DNA of 64,000 nt, from positions 186,001 through 250,000 of the forward strand of contig NZ_JARULC010000003.1 of assembly GCF_029688625.1 (NCBI RefSeq), in the 5' to 3' direction. The notes beneath the pieces were generated by a model. It worked only from the letters and a program-made list of their open reading frames with translations, was not told the origin of the DNA and did no database searches. Below are positions 36,060-45,758 of the stretch, one piece after another. The DNA is from Qipengyuania marincola (GTDB lineage: Bacteria > Pseudomonadota > Alphaproteobacteria > Sphingomonadales > Sphingomonadaceae). Position 1 is the first letter of the stretch. The number at the start of each line of letters is the position of its first letter. A program made the translations under genes and the position numbers.

Positions 36060-36533
36060 TCACCTGACGCGGTAGAAATCTGCAACCCTGTCGAGTGCCA
36101 GCTTGAGCACCAGCTTGCCGCTGCGCGCGGGCCATTCGAGCGCCTTTTCGGCATCGGGCAACCCTTCGCATGCGCAGGCCACGCGCCAGAGGATATCCTT
36201 CAGTCCCGGCCCCGCTTCCGCCATCGCGCCGTCGAAGCGCGACTTGGCCGACAATTGCCGCTCAGTTGGCGTCAAGCCGTCGCCGCCGCCACCATCAACG
36301 CGCACCGGGTCCCACCGCATGGTGACGGAAGGGGACAGTTGGGCCCGCTCGTAGTCGGCGCGAAGCCTCTCGCCGGCATCGAACTGGCGATCGGACAGAT
36401 GCCCGCGCGAATGCAGCCAGGTAAGCGGCGACTCTGCAAGATTGACGGTTACGCTTCGCCGCCTTGCGCGCGCGCTTCCGGACCGGCGCGGCCCTTCGGG
36501 GGTCAATTCGCGTTCAACGTATTTGCGGGTCAT
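36060..36533 (-). CDS. DUF6456-domain protein of unknown function
   Basis: 157 residues from ATG 36533 (RBS AAGGAG, 6 bp spacing). A basic N-terminal third (RRSGSARARRRSVTVN) is followed by the DUF6456-type core: SPLTWLHSRGHLSDRQFDAG ERLR (about 50-72), and a C-terminal helical part (LKDILWRVACACEGL...). No catalytic residues are evident. It is divergent from the XRE regulator, 89 bp between starts, and may be linked to it. Confidence 0.7.
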   Translation of the reverse strand: MTRKYVERELTPEGPRRSGSARARRRSVTVNLAESPLTWLHSRGHLSDRQFDAGERLRADYERAQLSPSVTMRWDPVRVDGGGGDGLTPTERQLSAKSRFDGAMAEAGPGLKDILWRVACACEGLPDAEKALEWPARSGKLVLKLALDRVADFYRVR

Positions 36534-36622
36534 CGGCTTCTCCTTGCGTTGGAGAAATCGCTTGCGCATCTTCGGTTCATGTAGGAAAGTCGGAAAACCA
36601 AATCGGTTATTCAGGTCCACAA

Positions 36623-37195
36623 ATGATCAACCGCATTCGCGACATCCGGAAGCAGAAGGGCATGACGCTCGCCGATCTCGCCGCCGCGTGCGACCCGCCC
36701 ACCACGCCGCAGACCGTCGGGCGGCTGGAAACCGGCATGCGCAACCTCTCGCTCAAATGGATGGACCGCATAGCCGCGGCGCTCGATGTCGATCCGGAAC
36801 TGCTGGTACGCTCCGAGAAAGCAGCGCAGCCGCAAATCGTCGCCACACTTGAAAAGGCTGGACCGGAAGCACTCTCGTCCCCGCGCGACGCGATCCTTGC
36901 CACGGACCTCGGCAGCGAAGGCGCGCTTATGGTGCTCGACATCGCCTATCCGCACGGCGAATATCGCCCGGGCGACCAGCTGTGGCTGCGACAGCTCGAT
37001 CCTGCCGATTCCGCCCGCGCGATCAATCGTGACGTTCTGGTGCCGAAGAAGGGCGGCCGCTTCGCCTTCGGCAGGCTGATCGACCGGCAAGGCGATTTGC
37101 TCGGCGTGTTGCCGCCCGGACAGGGCCAGAAGCAGGACGTCATCAAGGATGCGGCCTGGATTGCCGTGGCCGAGATGCTGGTGCGCAGACTGTGA
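36623..37195 (+). CDS. XRE-family regulator with S24-like C-terminal domain
   Basis: 190 residues: helix-turn-helix at 1-62 (MINRIRDIRKQKGMTLADLA with TTPQTVGRLETGMRNLS), then a C-terminal LexA/CI-like beta fold (about 85-190, YRPGDQLWLRQL, DVLVPKKGG). A longer frame upstream is antisense to the neighbour. I cannot see a clear Ser-Lys dyad, so autocleavage is doubtful. It overlaps the glycosyltransferase by 4 bp (GTGA). Confidence 0.85.
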   Translation: MINRIRDIRKQKGMTLADLAAACDPPTTPQTVGRLETGMRNLSLKWMDRIAAALDVDPELLVRSEKAAQPQIVATLEKAGPEALSSPRDAILATDLGSEGALMVLDIAYPHGEYRPGDQLWLRQLDPADSARAINRDVLVPKKGGRFAFGRLIDRQGDLLGVLPPGQGQKQDVIKDAAWIAVAEMLVRRL

Positions 37196-38382
37196 CGCCC
37201 AACAAGACGCGGCGGGTACTCTCGCTGTCGACGCTGTTCCCGAACCAGGCACAGCCGCGCTTCGGCATATTCGTGGCCAAATCGCTTCAGGCATTGCAGC
37301 GCGACACCCATTGGGATGTGACCTGCATCAACCCGATAGGCGTCCCGCCGGTCGCCTTTGGTCGCTACAAGGCGCTTGCAGAGGCTGCGCGGGACACCAG
37401 CGATTTTGCCTTTCCGGTGCTGCGACCGACTTTCCGCCTGCTCCCAAAGGTGGGCGGACGACTAAACCCCCGCATGATCGTACGCGCCGTGCTGCCGCTT
37501 GCGCGCCAAATGCATGCGGAGCAGCCCTTCGATCTGCTCGACGCGCAATTCTTCTATCCCGATGGTCCGGCGGTAATGCAGCTTGCCGAGGCGCTCGGCC
37601 TGCCGTTTTCAGTAAAGGCGCGCGGTGCCGACATCCATTTATGGGGATCGCGCAGCTATGGCCGCGAGGCGCTGCTCGAGACCGCCAGCGCGGCATCGGG
37701 CGTCCTTGCTGTATGCGATGCGCTGGCCGACGACATGGCAGCACTGGGTATCGAGCGCGAGAAAATCGCCACGCATTACACCGGGCTGGATCGCGACCTC
37801 TTCCGGCCAATGAGCCACATGGGTCTGCGCAAGCGTCTGGCCGAGACCTTCGGCATACCGATGGCCCACGACGAGCGCGTGCTACTGACCGTGGGCGCAC
37901 TGATCGAGCGCAAGGGGCAGAGCCTTGTCATCAAGGCCTTGGGAGACTTGCCGAACACGCGGCTTTTGCTGGTCGGTCAGGGAGAGGAGGAAGGCTGCCT
38001 GCGCAAGCTGGCGCGCGAAGTGGGAGTGGAGTCCCGCGTGCATTTCCTCGGCAGCCAGCCGCCCAGCAGCCTGCCGCCGCTCTATTCGGCAGCCGATGCG
38101 ATGGTGCTGCCCTCGCGCAGCGAAGGTCTTGCCAATGTGTGGATCGAAGCGCTGGCCTGCGGCACGCCACTGGTCATCACCGATGCAGGCGGCGCGCGCG
38201 AGGTCGTCACGACGCCCGAGGCGGGCGTCATCGTCGCGCGAAATCCGCGCGCGGTGCGCGACGGTATCGAGCAGGTGCTGCGCCGCCCGAGGAACACGGA
38301 ACGCGTCGTTGCGGCGGTCGAGAGGTTCAGCTGGGAGGCCAATGCAAGATCCCTCGCCTCCCATTATGACGCACTGGTCTAG
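37192..38382 (+). CDS. GT4-family glycosyltransferase
   Basis: 396 residues of the GT-B fold. The N-terminal part begins RRVLSLSTLFPNQAQPRFGIFV; the nucleotide-sugar site in the C-terminal half shows VGALIERKGQ and the E-x7-E region PSRSEGLANVWIEALACGTPLV. GTG start 4 bp inside the XRE gene. It would transfer a sugar in exopolysaccharide or glycolipid synthesis; no polysaccharide cluster is nearby. It ends 4 bp into the convergent secF. Confidence 0.88.
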   Translation: MTPNKTRRVLSLSTLFPNQAQPRFGIFVAKSLQALQRDTHWDVTCINPIGVPPVAFGRYKALAEAARDTSDFAFPVLRPTFRLLPKVGGRLNPRMIVRAVLPLARQMHAEQPFDLLDAQFFYPDGPAVMQLAEALGLPFSVKARGADIHLWGSRSYGREALLETASAASGVLAVCDALADDMAALGIEREKIATHYTGLDRDLFRPMSHMGLRKRLAETFGIPMAHDERVLLTVGALIERKGQSLVIKALGDLPNTRLLLVGQGEEEGCLRKLAREVGVESRVHFLGSQPPSSLPPLYSAADAMVLPSRSEGLANVWIEALACGTPLVITDAGGAREVVTTPEAGVIVARNPRAVRDGIEQVLRRPRNTERVVAAVERFSWEANARSLASHYDALV

Positions 38383-39356
38383 ACGACGCCGCGCGCCTTC
38401 TTCTCCTGCTCGTCGGCAGCCGTTTCGCGAGGAACGAAGCTGTCGCTGTCCACGCCCAGCCAGACGAGGATCGGCGCGGCCATATAGACCGAACTATAGG
38501 TACCCACGAACAGGCCTAGCGTGATTCCGGCGACCATGCCGAACAGGCTGGCCGGACCGAACATCAGCAGCGGCAGCAGCGCCACGAACAGCGTCAACGA
38601 GGTCATCACGGTGCGCGCCAGCGTTTCGTTGACCGACAGGTCGAGCAGTTCGGGCAGCGGCATCTTGCGATATTTTTTCAGATTTTCGCGGATGCGGTCG
38701 TAAACGACGATCGTATCGTTCAGCGAATAACCGATGATCGCGAGGATCGCAGCGATGATCTGCAGGCTGAATTCAAGCTGGAATAGCGCGAACATGCCCA
38801 AGGTCAGGCTGACGTCGTGGAACAGCGCGAACAGCGCGCCCACGCCGAATTGCCATTCGAAGCGGATCCAGATGTAAACCGCGATCGCGGCCATGGCGGC
38901 GAGCAAGGCATAGAGCGCCGTCTGACGGAACTCGCCCGATACCTTGCCGGAGACATTGTCGTTCCCATCGAGGCGGAAATCGTCGTAATCGGCCTGCAAG
39001 CTGCGCACGATGTCGTTCGCCGCATCCTGTGCGGCCTCCTTGTCCGCCGACACTTCATCGGGCAGGCGGACGCGGATCGAGACCTGGTTGTCCTCGCCGA
39101 ACCGCTGGACGACGGGCGATCCGTAACCCAGGCTCTCGACCTTGTTGCGTAGTTCGGCAACGGGCGCTTCCGCGCTTTGCGTGAAGGTCGCGCGGACCTC
39201 GAGGCCGCCGGCAAAATCGACGCCGTAGTTCAGCCCCTTAGTAGCAACCAGTGCCCAGCTCGCCGCGATTAGCAAGATGCTGACCACGAAGAACGGGATG
39301 CGCCACTTGAGGAACTTGATGTTGGTGTTGTCGGGGACGAGTTTCAGAAGTCGCAT
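38379..39356 (-). CDS. secF: Protein translocase subunit SecF
   Basis: 325 residues, six TM helices, with the family's GVDFAGGLE near the N-terminus and GYSLNDTIVVYDRIREN in the TM bundle. It forms the SecDF complex that drives late protein export with the proton motive force. It follows secD by 13 bp. Confidence 0.96.
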   Translation of the reverse strand: MRLLKLVPDNTNIKFLKWRIPFFVVSILLIAASWALVATKGLNYGVDFAGGLEVRATFTQSAEAPVAELRNKVESLGYGSPVVQRFGEDNQVSIRVRLPDEVSADKEAAQDAANDIVRSLQADYDDFRLDGNDNVSGKVSGEFRQTALYALLAAMAAIAVYIWIRFEWQFGVGALFALFHDVSLTLGMFALFQLEFSLQIIAAILAIIGYSLNDTIVVYDRIRENLKKYRKMPLPELLDLSVNETLARTVMTSLTLFVALLPLLMFGPASLFGMVAGITLGLFVGTYSSVYMAAPILVWLGVDSDSFVPRETAADEQEKKARGVV

Positions 39357-39369
39357 GGTGCTCGCCTCC

Positions 39370-40968
39370 TCAAAGGTGCAGGTCGCTGGGCCGCGCCTTG
39401 CGCAGCCAGCCCGCGACCCACATGCGGGTTAGTGTCACGGCGGTGAAAACGCTGGTGAACAGGCCGATGATCAGCACGACCGCGAAGCCACGGATCGGTC
39501 CGGAGCCGAACAGAAACAATAGCACCCCGGCAATGAAATTCGTGACGTTGGCGTCGTAGATCGCGCGGCTTGCTTCCTTGTAGCCGGTTTCGACCGCAGC
39601 GACGACCCTGCGTCCTCGCGCGCGTTCTTCGCGAATACGCTCGTTGATGAGCACATTGGCGTCCACCGCCGCGCCGATGGTCAGCACGAAGCCTGCGATG
39701 CCCGGCAGGGTCAGCGTCGTGCCGAGACCAGCCATGATACCGAGGATCATGAGCACGTTTATGCCCAGCGCCACCGTCGCATAGATGCCGAAGCGGCCAT
39801 AGCTCGCGATCATCAGTGCGATGACGAGCACAGAGCCGATCGCCATGGCGAGCATGCCGCTGCGGATCGAATCCGCGCCAAGGTCGGGCCCGACAGTGCG
39901 CTCCTCGATGACAGCCAAATCGACCGGCAGCGCGCCGGAGCGCAGCGAGATCGCCAGGCGGTTTGCCGTATCCACGCTGAACCCGCCCGAAATCTGGGCC
40001 GTGCCGCCGCGGATCGGCTCGTTGATGTTGGGCGCCGAAAGAACCTGCCCGTCGAGGATGATGGCAAAGGGCCGACCGACGTTTTCGGTCGTCAGCTTGG
40101 CGAAGCGGCGTCCGCCGTCGGTGTCGAACTGGATGTTGACCACCGGCTCGTTGGTCTGCGGATCGAAGCTCTGCTGCGCGCCGGTTAGGTTGTCGCCGCG
40201 AATCCCGCCAAGGCGACGCACCGCGATGGCGCTGCCGGCAAAGTCGGACGTCGCCGCATAGGGCACGACTTCGCTGCCCGGAGGAGCGCGCCCCTCGGCA
40301 ACGTCGCTCGGCAGGGCGTTCTGATCGACCAGCTTGAATTCGAGCTGTGCGGTCTCGCCGAGCAGAGCCTTGAGCGCCTCGGGATCCTGCAGGCCGGGAA
40401 CCTGAACCACGATGCGCGTGTCGCCCTGGCGGATGATCGTCGGCTCACGCGTGCCGAGCTCGTCGATGCGCTTGCGCACGACTTCGACCGCGCTTTCCAT
40501 CGCGTCACCGACAGCCTGGTCAATGCCTTCCGCCGTCGGCGTCAGGATCACGCGGTTGCCGTCCTCGACGCTAAGATCCCATTCGCGCACGAGGCCGGTG
40601 CCGTTCATCGACGGGAGCATGATCTCGCGCGCCCGGTCGATCTGCGAGGGATCGTCGAGAATGAAGCTCAGCCTGCCATCCCGGGTGGACACGTCGCCGA
40701 TCCGAATGCGCGGTTCGGCATTGCGCATCAGGCTGCGGACGTTTTCCTCCATGTTCTCCAGCCGTTGCACGCGAACTTCGCGCGGGTCGGCTTCGAGGAG
40801 GATGTGGCTGCCACCGGCAAGGTCGAGGCCGAGATTCACCATCGGATCGGGTAGTGCCTCGGGCCAGCGAATGCTGGTGGCGGACAGCAGCGAAGGAAGC
40901 GCTGCCAGCATGGCGATGATCGCGATCGACCAGAGCCAGGCCTTACGCCAGGTGGGAAATTCGAGCAT
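39370..40968 (-). CDS. secD: Protein translocase subunit SecD
   Basis: 532 residues: TM1, the large periplasmic P1 domain with GLDLAGGSHI (conserved proton-path Asp region), then five TM helices with GAAVDANVLINERIREE. Partner of SecF. It lies 19 bp after yajC; yajC-secD-secF is the standard order. Confidence 0.96.
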   Translation of the reverse strand: MLEFPTWRKAWLWSIAIIAMLAALPSLLSATSIRWPEALPDPMVNLGLDLAGGSHILLEADPREVRVQRLENMEENVRSLMRNAEPRIRIGDVSTRDGRLSFILDDPSQIDRAREIMLPSMNGTGLVREWDLSVEDGNRVILTPTAEGIDQAVGDAMESAVEVVRKRIDELGTREPTIIRQGDTRIVVQVPGLQDPEALKALLGETAQLEFKLVDQNALPSDVAEGRAPPGSEVVPYAATSDFAGSAIAVRRLGGIRGDNLTGAQQSFDPQTNEPVVNIQFDTDGGRRFAKLTTENVGRPFAIILDGQVLSAPNINEPIRGGTAQISGGFSVDTANRLAISLRSGALPVDLAVIEERTVGPDLGADSIRSGMLAMAIGSVLVIALMIASYGRFGIYATVALGINVLMILGIMAGLGTTLTLPGIAGFVLTIGAAVDANVLINERIREERARGRRVVAAVETGYKEASRAIYDANVTNFIAGVLLFLFGSGPIRGFAVVLIIGLFTSVFTAVTLTRMWVAGWLRKARPSDLHL

Positions 40969-40987
40969 CGGTGCTGTCGCCCTCGCC

Positions 40988-41314
40988 TCAGTCGTTTGCG
41001 GCAGGCTTGCCGCGCGAGGAAATGACCTCGCCGATGGTGTTCCGCACCGCCTTCACGGTCATGCCTTTGGCAAGCTCGACGTGGACGAAATGATCTTCCA
41101 CCTTGGTGATCTTGCCGACAAGCCCGCCTTGCGTGACGACCTCGTCGCCCTTCTGCAGACCGGCTACCCGCTCCCGATGCTGCTTTTGCTGGCGCATCTG
41201 CGGCCGGATGATCAGGAACCAGAGGATGAGCAGCATGCCGAGCGGGAGAATCCAGCCCGTCCATGCGGGGGGCTGGCTCGCGGCGGAACCGGCGGCGGCG
41301 AGAAGATCGAGCAT
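40988..41314 (-). CDS. yajC: Preprotein translocase subunit YajC
   Basis: 108 residues, one TM helix (about 20-38, WILPLGMLLILWFLIIRPQ) followed by the cytoplasmic QRERVAGLQKGDEVVTQGGL domain, exactly the YajC pattern. First gene of the secDF unit; the promoter should be within the 220 bp before tRNA-Pro. Confidence 0.95.
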   Translation of the reverse strand: MLDLLAAAGSAASQPPAWTGWILPLGMLLILWFLIIRPQMRQQKQHRERVAGLQKGDEVVTQGGLVGKITKVEDHFVHVELAKGMTVKAVRNTIGEVISSRGKPAAND

Positions 41315-41535
41315 TGAGATTTACCTGTCGAATTGAACCTGCGGCGACACGCGAGCGAGCAGCGGACGCTGGTCTTTCGAGCCCGCGCCGCACCCCTCGT
41401 GTGCAGAGTGCGGGCGCGGTTAGCAGCAATGGGATTGTCCCGCAATGAATAGGACGCGGGATCGCCACAAGATGATGGAAGACACGCGCTTGCCTTGTCG
41501 CGCAGCCGCGCCTATAGGGCCGCCTCCACTGGTTT

Positions 41536-41612
41536 CGGGATGTAGCGCAGCCTGGTAGCGCACCATACTGGGGGTGTGGGGGTCGCTGGTTCGAATCCAG
41601 TCATCCCGACCA
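41536..41612 (+). tRNA. tRNA-Pro (GGG)
   Basis: 77 nt with encoded CCA. Acceptor CGGGATG/CATCCCG, D-arm GCGC/GCGC, anticodon loop CTGGGGG with GGG at 34-36, and T-arm GCTGGTTCGAATCCAGT fold normally. Confidence 0.95.
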
Positions 41613-41747
41613 GTGGTTTCCCCTTCTCCACGCTGCGAAATGGTATTGGCCGGTGACGGCCGAGTGCTACGCACGCTATAGGCCCCTTTCCTACACGAAC
41701 CGATATGGTTAGTTGTTTCCCCGTTCCTAACCGACGGAGTCCGCGCC

Positions 41748-42161
41748 ATGCCCCTAATCGATTCGCTCATCGGCCCCATCGCTTCGATCATCGACAAGGT
41801 CATTCCCGACAAGGAAGCGCGCGCCAGGGCCAAGCTCGAGCTGATCGCGCTTGAGGGAACGCAGGAACTGAAGGCCATCGAAGCGCGCCTCTCCGCCATC
41901 GTCGCCGAGGCACAAAGCGCCGACCCCTGGACCAGCCGAGCACGCCCCAGCTTCCTTTACGTGATGTATGCGCTGATCCTGTTCAGCGTGCCGATGGGGG
42001 TGATCGCCGCCTTCGACGCGCAGACCGCGCTCGACATCGGCACCGGGATGACTCGCTACCTCGCCGCCCTGCCTGATGCGCTTTATGCGCTCTTCGGGAC
42101 GGGCTACCTTGGATACACGGCGGCTCGCCAGTGGGGGAAGGTCAAGGGGACGGATCAGTAG
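41748..42161 (+). CDS. GTA-type three-TM holin family protein
   Basis: 137 residues. The N-terminus has an amphipathic helix (PLIDSLIGPIASIIDKVIPDK, about 2-22) and charged helix, then two to three hydrophobic segments (about 66-128, FLYVMYALILFSVPMGVI and YLAALPDALYALFGTGYLGYTAARQWGK). This matches the GTA_holin_3TM family associated with gene-transfer-agent release in alphaproteobacteria. No capsid, tail or terminase gene is in the window, so it stands alone. It has a GGAG Shine-Dalgarno. Confidence 0.75.
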   Translation: MPLIDSLIGPIASIIDKVIPDKEARARAKLELIALEGTQELKAIEARLSAIVAEAQSADPWTSRARPSFLYVMYALILFSVPMGVIAAFDAQTALDIGTGMTRYLAALPDALYALFGTGYLGYTAARQWGKVKGTDQ

Positions 42162-42170
42162 TGCCGCGTC

Positions 42171-43220
42171 TCAAGGGCGACATTGGGGTGGGAAGCGGAC
42201 GGTCTGCTTTTTGCAAACCAAAGGTTCAAGCAGACCATAAATCCCCGTCGTCTTGAATTGCTCTGCTAAAGCGGTGTTCAGCATTGCACCCAATTCAAAT
42301 GGACGCCTAGGATACTCCCGACGCCAAGCCGGTTCCGTCTGCTCCAACATCTCTGCCTCTACAGCCCCAAGCACGTAAAAGGCACTGCGTGTCCACATGT
42401 GCAAACCATCACGATCGATAGCGCGCAGGCTCGTGGCGAGGCCAAGTCTTGTTTCTTCGGCCACGGCGGCCAAATCTGGATCGGCACTACCTGCAGCCGC
42501 AGCGAGCCTGATCTCCGACCAGCGAGCGACGCCTTCCTGACCAGCCTGGAACTCATAATAGGCCCAGTTCTTCTGTTCGACGATCTCCTCTGCTTTCTCC
42601 CGAGCGGTTAGGTAATCCTCAATCGCAGCCAGTTTCTGCTGTTCAGATGATGCGTCGAGAAATCGAAGGGCACTTCCGGTCATTTCCGCAAAAATTGCCC
42701 GTACCTGTGCATCGGCATAGGGGAAGGGATAATCGAGCATCCAGCGCACGTCTTGGTCGTTGCCGCCCTCGAACTCTAATCGGAGCCTGTCGGTTGCATC
42801 GCTATACGCCGGCGACATGGACTGATATTGATGAAAAGCTTCATGAAGTACGATTACTACCCATTCAGCCCGCGTCATTTCCAGAGTGGATGACGTCCCC
42901 ATCATGATGACTTGATGCTCGCCAAGATCAGTTGCCGCTGACAGATCAGTCGGCAATTCGCGAGGCCGAAACTGCATACTGCACTTGGTAATTGTGTCAA
43001 ATCCCGCAGAAACGAAGCCATCGATTGGCACACCGCAGAAGAGGGTTTCGTGATCCTCTTCGATTAGCAAGATTGGCAAGGGTGCTTGGGAAAATCCATC
43101 CCACACCTGGTCGCCATATTCTCGGATGATTGAATGCGCATCAGCGATCATTTCGCGGTCCGATTGCGTCGGAATGGTGAAAAGAGCCGCTGAAGAGGCG
43201 AGAGCGAAAAAGCTTATCAT
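42171..43220 (-). CDS. Putative secreted zinc metallopeptidase (HExxH), unknown family
   Basis: 349 residues with a likely signal peptide (1-17). VLHEAFHQYQ (about 126-135) is an HExxH motif, and EGVARWSEIRL about 105 residues later could give a third, glutamate, ligand as in gluzincins. The region between is mostly helical. Base composition is lower in GC than neighbours (AT-rich codons), suggesting acquisition. Not assigned to a named family. It ends 9 bp after the convergent holin gene. Confidence 0.65.
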   Translation of the reverse strand: MISFFALASSAALFTIPTQSDREMIADAHSIIREYGDQVWDGFSQAPLPILLIEEDHETLFCGVPIDGFVSAGFDTITKCSMQFRPRELPTDLSAATDLGEHQVIMMGTSSTLEMTRAEWVVIVLHEAFHQYQSMSPAYSDATDRLRLEFEGGNDQDVRWMLDYPFPYADAQVRAIFAEMTGSALRFLDASSEQQKLAAIEDYLTAREKAEEIVEQKNWAYYEFQAGQEGVARWSEIRLAAAAGSADPDLAAVAEETRLGLATSLRAIDRDGLHMWTRSAFYVLGAVEAEMLEQTEPAWRREYPRRPFELGAMLNTALAEQFKTTGIYGLLEPLVCKKQTVRFPPQCRP

Positions 43221-43396
43221 TCCTTCGTCCGTTCCGTGACAGCGCAGATTATCGGATTAGATTACCGATTGTGTCCCGACAATCGGGCCTGTCACCGCTT
43301 TCGGCACATCGATTGCAATTACGCAGGGTCCGCGATTAGGGTCGTTAACGGACAGCCCGCTTCCCACCCGCGCCAACCCCCGCTAATCCTCCCCTC

Positions 43397-43831
43397 ATGC
43401 CCCCTACCGTCTTCGTCCTCAACGGTGCCAATCTTAACCTGCTCGGCACGCGCGAGCCGGAGATCTATGGCTCGGATACGCTCGACGATATCGGGCGAAT
43501 GCTCGAGGCGAAGGCGAAGGAACTCGGCCTTGCCATCGACATGCGGCAGACCAATCACGAGGGCGTGCTGGTCGACTGGCTGCACGAGGCACGCGAGGTC
43601 GGGGCGAAGGCGGTGCTGCTCAACGCGGGCGCCTACACCCACACCTCCATCGCGCTGCTCGATGCGATCCGGGCGATCGGGGTGCCGGTGATCGAGGTGC
43701 ACCTGTCCGACCCGGACAAACGCGAGGATTTCCGCCACATCTCCTATGTCGGCATGGCTGCGGTGGATGAGGTCAAGGGTCTTGGCCCGCGCGGCTATGC
43801 CGTAGCGTTGGAGAAGGCCGCGGCGCTGTAA
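43397..43831 (+). CDS. aroQ: 3-dehydroquinate dehydratase, type II
   Basis: 144 residues, the dodecameric type II enzyme: FVLNGANLNLLGTREPEIYG at the N-terminus, the flexible-loop region DMRQTNHEG, LNAGAYTHTSIALLDA and VEVHLSDP (here IEVHLSD) with the catalytic Tyr and His visible. Shikimate pathway. It precedes accB-accC with 72 bp, an order shared by many alphaproteobacteria. Confidence 0.96.
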   Translation: MPPTVFVLNGANLNLLGTREPEIYGSDTLDDIGRMLEAKAKELGLAIDMRQTNHEGVLVDWLHEAREVGAKAVLLNAGAYTHTSIALLDAIRAIGVPVIEVHLSDPDKREDFRHISYVGMAAVDEVKGLGPRGYAVALEKAAAL

Positions 43832-43903
43832 AAACCCTCCTGTCCCCTTGCCCTATCCGACTGCGCGGCGCATAGGCGGGCCCAAGCAACAACAAGGGTT
43901 CTC

Positions 43904-44398
43904 ATGGGCGACCACAAGGGAAGCGCCGGCAAGTCCGGCATGAACATCGACATCGCGATGGTCCGCGAACTGGCTGAAATGCTGGCCGATACCGGCCTCA
44001 CCGAAATCGAGGTCGAAGATGGCGACCGCATGATCCGCGTGTCGCGCGGCGGCGGCGTGACCATGGCAGCAGCGCCGATGGCAGCGCCCGCACAAATGCC
44101 GCCTGCCGCGCCCGCCCCGACCGCCCAGGCGCCGACGCCCGATGCGGCGGCTCCGGTGGATACCGCAGGTGCGATCAAATCACCGATGGTAGGCACAGTC
44201 TATCTCGCGCCCGAGCCGGGAGCGTCCGATTTCGTGAAGGTTGGCGATACCGTGAAGGAAGGGCAGACCCTGCTCATTGTCGAGGCAATGAAGGTGATGA
44301 ATCCGATTACCGCCGACAAGGCCGGCACGGTCAAGGCGATCCTGGTCGAGAACGCCCAGCCGGTCGAATTCGACCAGCCGCTCGTCACCATCGGCTGA
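43904..44398 (+). CDS. accB: Biotin carboxyl carrier protein of acetyl-CoA carboxylase
   Basis: 164 residues: N-terminal helical part, Ala/Pro linker (about 55-85) and the lipoyl/biotinyl domain with EAMKVMN, where K130 is biotinylated. Carries CO2 between the two half-reactions of malonyl-CoA synthesis. Seven bp before accC. Confidence 0.95.
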   Translation: MGDHKGSAGKSGMNIDIAMVRELAEMLADTGLTEIEVEDGDRMIRVSRGGGVTMAAAPMAAPAQMPPAAPAPTAQAPTPDAAAPVDTAGAIKSPMVGTVYLAPEPGASDFVKVGDTVKEGQTLLIVEAMKVMNPITADKAGTVKAILVENAQPVEFDQPLVTIG

Positions 44399-44405
44399 GG
44401 GTCAC

Positions 44406-45758
44406 GTGACTGATATCAAACGTATCCTGATCGCCAATCGCGGCGAGATCGCCCTGCGCATCCATCGTGCGGCGCACGAAATGGGCATCGAGACCGTCGC
44501 GGTGCATTCCACCGCCGATGCCGATGCCATGCACGTACGGCTGGCCGACCACGCCATCTGCATCGGCCCGCCGCCCGCTACCGACAGCTATCTCAACATG
44601 GCGAACATCATCTCGGCTGCGGAAATCGCCGAAGCGGATGCAATCCATCCGGGCTACGGCTTCCTGTCGGAAAACGCCAAGTTCGCCGAGATCGTCGAGG
44701 CGCACGACATCAAATGGATCGGCCCCAAGCCCCAACACATCCGCACGATGGGGGATAAGGTCCAGGCGAAGAAGACTGCCGGAGAGCTGGGTCTGCCCCT
44801 GGTGCCGGGGTCCGATGGCGCCGTGTCCGATATCGACGAGGCGCGCGAGATCGCGGCGGAGATCGGCTATCCCGTCATCATCAAGGCCGCCAGCGGCGGC
44901 GGTGGCCGGGGCATGAAAGTCTGCGAGAGCGAGGATCAGCTCGAAACGCTGATGCAGCAGGCCGGCAGCGAGGCGAAGGCCGCCTTCGGCGATGCGACCG
45001 TCTATATCGAAAAATACCTCGGCAATCCGCGCCACATCGAATTCCAGGTGTTCGGCGATGGCGAAGGCAATGCGATCCACCTGGGCGAGCGCGACTGCTC
45101 GCTCCAGCGCCGCCACCAGAAGGTGCTGGAGGAAGCTCCTTCCCCCGTGATCACGCACGAAGAGCGCATGCGCATGGGCGAGGTGTGTTCGAAGGCGATG
45201 CGCGACATGGGCTATCGCGGCGCGGGCACGATCGAGTTCCTATGGGAGAACGGCGAGTTCTACTTCATCGAGATGAACACCCGCCTGCAGGTCGAGCATC
45301 CCGTGACCGAGGCAATCACCGGCGTCGACCTGGTGCGCGAACAGATCCGTATCGCCGCAGGCAAGCCTCTGTCGGTCACGCAGGACGATATCGAGTTTAA
45401 GGGGCACGCGATCGAGTGCCGGATCAATGCCGAAGACCCCTTCACCTTCGCGCCCAGCCCGGGCGAGGTCACCTATTACCACGCCGCGGGCGGCATGCAT
45501 GTGCGAGTCGATAGCGGGCTGTATGCCGGCTACCGCATCCCGCCCTATTACGACAGCATGATCGCCAAGCTGATCGTCTTTGGCCGCTCGCGCGACGGCT
45601 GCATGATGCGCCTGAAACGCGCGCTTGAAGAAATGGTGGTCGAGGGCGTGAAGACGAACATCCCGCTGCATCAGGAATTGCTGCTGCAGAACGATATCCA
45701 GAGCGGCGAATACACGATCAAGTGGCTCGAGGACTGGCTCAAGGAGCGCGAGGGCTGA
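44406..45758 (+). CDS. accC: Biotin carboxylase subunit of acetyl-CoA carboxylase
   Basis: 450 residues of the ATP-grasp biotin carboxylase: [13 protein letters not shown], the Gly-rich [12 protein letters not shown] loop, [15 protein letters not shown] and [14 protein letters not shown] motifs are intact. GTG start (VTDIKRIL). It carboxylates biotin on AccB. An unknown gene overlaps its 3' end. Confidence 0.97.
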   Translation: MTDIKRILIANRGEIALRIHRAAHEMGIETVAVHSTADADAMHVRLADHAICIGPPPATDSYLNMANIISAAEIAEADAIHPGYGFLSENAKFAEIVEAHDIKWIGPKPQHIRTMGDKVQAKKTAGELGLPLVPGSDGAVSDIDEAREIAAEIGYPVIIKAASGGGGRGMKVCESEDQLETLMQQAGSEAKAAFGDATVYIEKYLGNPRHIEFQVFGDGEGNAIHLGERDCSLQRRHQKVLEEAPSPVITHEERMRMGEVCSKAMRDMGYRGAGTIEFLWENGEFYFIEMNTRLQVEHPVTEAITGVDLVREQIRIAAGKPLSVTQDDIEFKGHAIECRINAEDPFTFAPSPGEVTYYHAAGGMHVRVDSGLYAGYRIPPYYDSMIAKLIVFGRSRDGCMMRLKRALEEMVVEGVKTNIPLHQELLLQNDIQSGEYTIKWLEDWLKEREG

